A stretch of 64,000 nucleotides of DNA from SZUA-36 sp963759155 (lineage in GTDB: Bacteria; Pseudomonadota; Gammaproteobacteria; Xanthomonadales; SZUA-36). This document shows, one piece after another, positions 61,315 to 64,000 of this stretch. The number at the start of each line of letters is the position of its first letter. Within the stretch, counting starts at the first letter, position 1. A program made the position numbers and the translations under genes. Location: the NCBI GenBank assembly GCA_963759155.1, contig CAVWXX010000005.1:248001-312000 (forward strand), in the 5' to 3' direction. Under the pieces are notes generated by a model. That model was not told where the DNA came from. It made no database searches and saw only the letters and a list, made by a program, of their open reading frames with translations.

Positions 61315-62292
61315 CTAGCTTGCCTTTTCTGTCTTGGCAGCCGGTTTCATCTTGCTGATTGCTTCAGCCGCTTTCTTTTTCTCTGCAACCGTCATGGTGG
61401 TCGCAGCTTTTGGGGTCAACGCCTTTTTAGCTGCTGGTTTTTTTGGAGCAACCTTGGCCTTGGCATTCAACTTTTTATCCAGATCTGCTACTTGCTTTGA
61501 AAGTTTTTTCAACTCGGTAGCCAGCTTGTTGATGTCGTCAGAGCTCGGAATGCCTAAACCACCCAAAACTACTTTGACGCGGTCTTCAACAATGCTTTCC
61601 AACTTGCCCCAGTTATCAGAAACCTGGCGGGATACGTCCTGCACACCGTCGTTCAGCTTCTTAAGCTCACCAGTGGTAGTGGTTTCGAGTTTTCCAACTG
61701 TGTCAGAAACACGTTTTTCAACTGAAGACTCCAGCTTTTTCAGATCATCCATACCCGGGACATGCAGACTTTCCAGCACAGCTTTGACCCGTTTTGTGAA
61801 TTCGCCTTCCAGTTTACCCAGGTTGTCTGTCGCTTCACGGGCAACCTTTTCGACTTCCTTCCAGCTACTGGTAGCTTTACGGGTCATGTTCTGTACACGG
61901 CCTGAAAGCTTGCTCAGATCTTTCGTGGTTGGAATACCGAGACGCTCAAGGGTTCCTGAAACACGTTCGTCAAATACACTGCCCAGGTTGTCCCAACTTT
62001 CATTGGCTTGCTTGCGGGCATCCTTGATGGTTTTCTCAACATCGTGTTTGATGTCATCAACGGTTGAGTCAACGAAATCAATAGATTCCTTTTCTACCCG
62101 GGCGCCTTCAGACACCAGCTTGTCAAACAGCTTCGTGCCTTGCCCGATCAGTTTTTCACCTTCCTGTTGTACAACAGAGAACGCGCCCAGACCGGCAAAC
62201 CAGATTTCCTTTGCCGAATCAATAACAGGGACTGCCTTTACGCTTTTAGCCTTTTTGGCCGGTACTTTCTTTTTCAATGTCTTGCTTACCAT
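61315..62292 (-). CDS. Phasin-family granule-associated protein with triplicated core
   Basis: A 325-residue protein from ATG 62292 (AAGGAG upstream). The N-terminal 100 residues match the shorter phasin position by position (VIDSAKEIWFAGLGAFSVV). The helical unit R-V-x-x-V/T-L-x-x-L-x-V/I-P-x-x-x-D-L-x-K-L then occurs three times: about 108-134, 167-192 and 237-263. The shorter phasin has it once. A basic tail follows (VAPKKPAAKKALTPKA). The layout suggests an internal duplication of a phasin module after gene duplication. Likely on granule surfaces; DNA binding through the tail is possible. Confidence 0.9.
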   Translation of the reverse strand: MVSKTLKKKVPAKKAKSVKAVPVIDSAKEIWFAGLGAFSVVQQEGEKLIGQGTKLFDKLVSEGARVEKESIDFVDSTVDDIKHDVEKTIKDARKQANESWDNLGSVFDERVSGTLERLGIPTTKDLSKLSGRVQNMTRKATSSWKEVEKVAREATDNLGKLEGEFTKRVKAVLESLHVPGMDDLKKLESSVEKRVSDTVGKLETTTTGELKKLNDGVQDVSRQVSDNWGKLESIVEDRVKVVLGGLGIPSSDDINKLATELKKLSKQVADLDKKLNAKAKVAPKKPAAKKALTPKAATTMTVAEKKKAAEAISKMKPAAKTEKAS

Positions 62293-62350
62293 CTCGTGCT
62301 CCTTGATCGAGTGAGGATTGAATATTGATGGGCTTATGGTAGGCTCATTA

Positions 62351-62370
62351 TTTAGAGCAAACACACTAAA
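62351..62370 (-). promoter_or_regulatory. Shared phasin promoter element, copy 2
   Basis: TTTAGAGCAAACACACTAAA is the same as copy 1 over 19 bases while the surrounding sequence differs. It lies 60-80 bases before the second phasin and directly upstream of the divergent TPR gene (62386), so it could serve both. Confidence 0.65.
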
Positions 62371-62385
62371 ACGGTGAGAACGACT

Positions 62386-63237
62386 ATGTCCCGATGGAAC
62401 AGCTTCCCCCACGACAACTCCGACTATCTATATGAAGGTGAGAGCCTGCTTGAATCATGGTCCGACCTGCACCGTGGGGACTGTGTGGAATACCCCGATG
62501 ACGACTGGGTAGAACAAACCCTGGAACAGTACCCGGAGGCAGCGCCGGAAGACTTCGACGGTGATGTTTCAGCACTGGCGGCGACAATCCAGGATGCCTG
62601 GCGTTGCTTCCATTCCGGTGATTTTCAAAAAGCGGTTCAACTTTCTGAACAATGCGGACACCTGGCGCATTCCCCGGCAAACAAGGCGGCGGGGGTTTAC
62701 GCAACATACCTTGAACCTGATGAGGCGAAGCAACGAGCCTGTTACCTGGCCGCGATAGAACGCGCTGAGGCTGCCATTGAAGTCTTGCCGGACGATCCGA
62801 ACAGTCATTATTTTCACGCCTTCAACCTTGGGCGTTACAGCCAGAGCATTTCAATTGTGAAGGCACTTAGCCAGGGCATTGGCGGGAAGATTCAAAGCAG
62901 CCTGACATCTGCGCTTGAGTTGCAAGCGGATCACGCTGAAGCCCACACGGCCCTCGGTATGTATCACGCTGAAATCATCAATAAGGTTGGCAAGATGCTT
63001 GGTAAAATGACCTATGGCGCCAGTGCCGGTAAAGCCATTGAGCATTTCGACCGTGCACTTGAACTCACACCGGACTCTCCGATTGCACATATTGAATACG
63101 GTAACGGGCTTTATCTTCTTTACGAGGACAACAAGATTGATGAAGTCAGTGATCTGTATGTAAAGGCCAGTGAATTTGAGCCGATGGACGCCATGGAAAA
63201 ACTGGATGTTGAAGCGGCATTGGCCGAGTTGGAATAA
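62386..63237 (+). CDS. TPR-repeat protein (TatT-like)
   Basis: A 283-residue, mostly helical protein from ATG 62386 (GGTGAG upstream). Tetratricopeptide-like helices run from about residue 70: AWRCFHSGDFQKAVQLSEQCG, then CYLAAIERAEAAIEVLPDDPNSHY (shown in part), HTALGMYHAEIINKVG, and AIEHFDRALELTPDSPIAHIEYG as a clear unit. The order resembles TatT-type proteins, but there is no signal peptide, so it would be cytoplasmic. It is divergent from the second phasin and converges with the WS/DGAT gene five bases on. Function unknown. Confidence 0.82.
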   Translation: MSRWNSFPHDNSDYLYEGESLLESWSDLHRGDCVEYPDDDWVEQTLEQYPEAAPEDFDGDVSALAATIQDAWRCFHSGDFQKAVQLSEQCGHLAHSPANKAAGVYATYLEPDEAKQRACYLAAIERAEAAIEVLPDDPNSHYFHAFNLGRYSQSISIVKALSQGIGGKIQSSLTSALELQADHAEAHTALGMYHAEIINKVGKMLGKMTYGASAGKAIEHFDRALELTPDSPIAHIEYGNGLYLLYEDNKIDEVSDLYVKASEFEPMDAMEKLDVEAALAELE

Positions 63238-63242
63238 GTCGC

Positions 63243-64000
63243 TTAGTCGGGAATTTCCGGGTCATCCAAAAGGGTTTTGGCAATATCCGAACCCGGCCGG
63301 CCTTCGAGTGGCAACATCATGCCCAGGTACAGGAGTTTTTCGAACTCTGCCTTGAACCGGGAAATGACAGCTGAAGGTTCCGGCAGCAGACGGTGATCGG
63401 CGATCAGACCGAAAAATACCTGGCCGTTATAACTGAGTATGCTTATCCCCAGGCCAACACTGCCATTTTGAGGCACCCAAAACATCAGTTCTTTCAGTTC
63501 TGAGCCTGCCAGGTATAAGGGTTTCTGTGGTCCGGGAACATTGGTGAGCACCGCCGTGGCTTTCTGACTGAGTATATCCAGAACCGGTTTCTGTACCGCT
63601 GAAGGTCCTAATCCAAGTGCCCCCAGGAAGCCTAATGTTACGGCCGCCTGTTTTGAAGACTTGAGCTCGTTCATGCGCTCATTGACGGCGTATAACCTTT
63701 CAAGCGGATTATCGATACTCAGCGGCAAAGACAGGAACACGAGGCCAAAGTGATTACCAAGCTCCTGGGCATGCTCCAACGGGCGGAGGTTAACCGGCAC
63801 GGTCGCACGAATATCAGGTAAATTATCCGGGTCATCACCTACGGAGACCATGTACTGCCGGAGTGCGCCACTGACCGCCGCTATGAGTACATCGTTAACC
63901 GTGCACCCGAAGGCCTTGCTGACAGCTTTGACCTCATCAAGTGGTAACGGGTCTGCCCACGCTACCTGCTTACGGGTACTGAGACGGCCTTTGAACCGGG
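63243..64000 (-). CDS. Wax ester synthase/diacylglycerol acyltransferase, C-terminal part (right edge)
   Basis: Catalyses the last step of wax-ester and triacylglycerol synthesis from acyl-CoA with fatty alcohol or diacylglycerol. The minus-strand frame is open to the edge; 252 codons are visible. Seen: CTVNDVLIAAVSGALRQY, the RATVPVNLRP segment, GNHFGLVFLSLPL, VLTNVPGPQKPLYLAGSEL (NVPG motif), GLGISILSYNGQVFFGL, and a late DHRLLPEP. The active-site HHxxxDG lies outside the window. With the acyl-CoA reductase at 47428 it completes a wax-ester route. Its stop is five bases from the stop of the TPR gene. Confidence 0.95.
   Translation of the reverse strand, partial: RFKGRLSTRKQVAWADPLPLDEVKAVSKAFGCTVNDVLIAAVSGALRQYMVSVGDDPDNLPDIRATVPVNLRPLEHAQELGNHFGLVFLSLPLSIDNPLERLYAVNERMNELKSSKQAAVTLGFLGALGLGPSAVQKPVLDILSQKATAVLTNVPGPQKPLYLAGSELKELMFWVPQNGSVGLGISILSYNGQVFFGLIADHRLLPEPSAVISRFKAEFEKLLYLGMMLPLEGRPGSDIAKTLLDDPEIPD

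Overview
The window looks like the chromosome of a marine, heterotrophic gammaproteobacterium. The reasons are TonB-dependent sugar receptors, alginate lyases of families PL6 and PL17, an Entner-Doudoroff set, long-chain acyl-CoA and wax-ester genes, phasins, and an AGCS/RND/MscK complement typical of Cellvibrionales-like or Marinobacter-like bacteria. The genus cannot be fixed from sequence alone. No rRNA, tRNA, CRISPR array, phage or transposase gene was seen.

Left part (1-14.3 kb): an alginate utilisation locus. On the minus strand run a TonB receptor, a PL6 lyase, kdgF, a DEH reductase-like SDR and KDPG aldolase (eda, cut by the left edge). A second minus-strand block holds another TonB receptor and a PL17 exo-lyase. 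A FadR/UxuR-type GntR regulator lies between the blocks. TTGGTNNACCAA-like palindromes sit upstream of both receptors, and two LacI-type palindromes lie upstream of the second receptor with no LacI gene in view. The first receptor and kdgF are broken by single extra bases.

14.3-31 kb: a CotH-like exported protein with an MgtE magnesium transporter; a cation/Ca2+ antiporter; a peptide-use group (M14 peptidase, AGCS symporter, POT-type MFS); an RND pump with its adaptor; a membrane TIR-TPR protein with a small lipoprotein.

29.5-40 kb: a second carbohydrate block. A minus-strand run GH88, 2Fe-2S subunit, Tat-exported molybdenum hydroxylase, GH2, alpha/beta hydrolase and SDR is divergent from a GH3 lipoprotein. 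It points to a glucuronate-containing polysaccharide or oligosaccharide.

40-46 kb: a small membrane protein/XRE pair, an epimerase-like protein, and the zwf-pgl-edd operon. This operon links to eda of the alginate locus, because alginate carbon also enters as KDPG. pgl has an apparent one-base insertion.

46-64 kb: lipid and storage metabolism. Genes are a Tat-exported Gfo/Idh/MocA protein, a two-domain fatty acyl-CoA reductase, acyl-CoA-binding protein, a TetR regulator, DUF4404, a FadB-type multifunctional enzyme, an acyl-CoA dehydrogenase, MscK, an APH-like kinase plus SDR (ACAD10/11-type partners), two paralogous phasins, a TPR protein and a WS/DGAT cut by the right edge. Reductase plus WS/DGAT implies wax-ester synthesis; the phasins imply granule coating.

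The most unusual non-coding feature is a composite palindromic repeat of about 380 bp present twice (about 18980-19363 and 59986-60366). The two copies keep perfect 20-bp stems although the inner stem sequences differ, so the arms co-vary.
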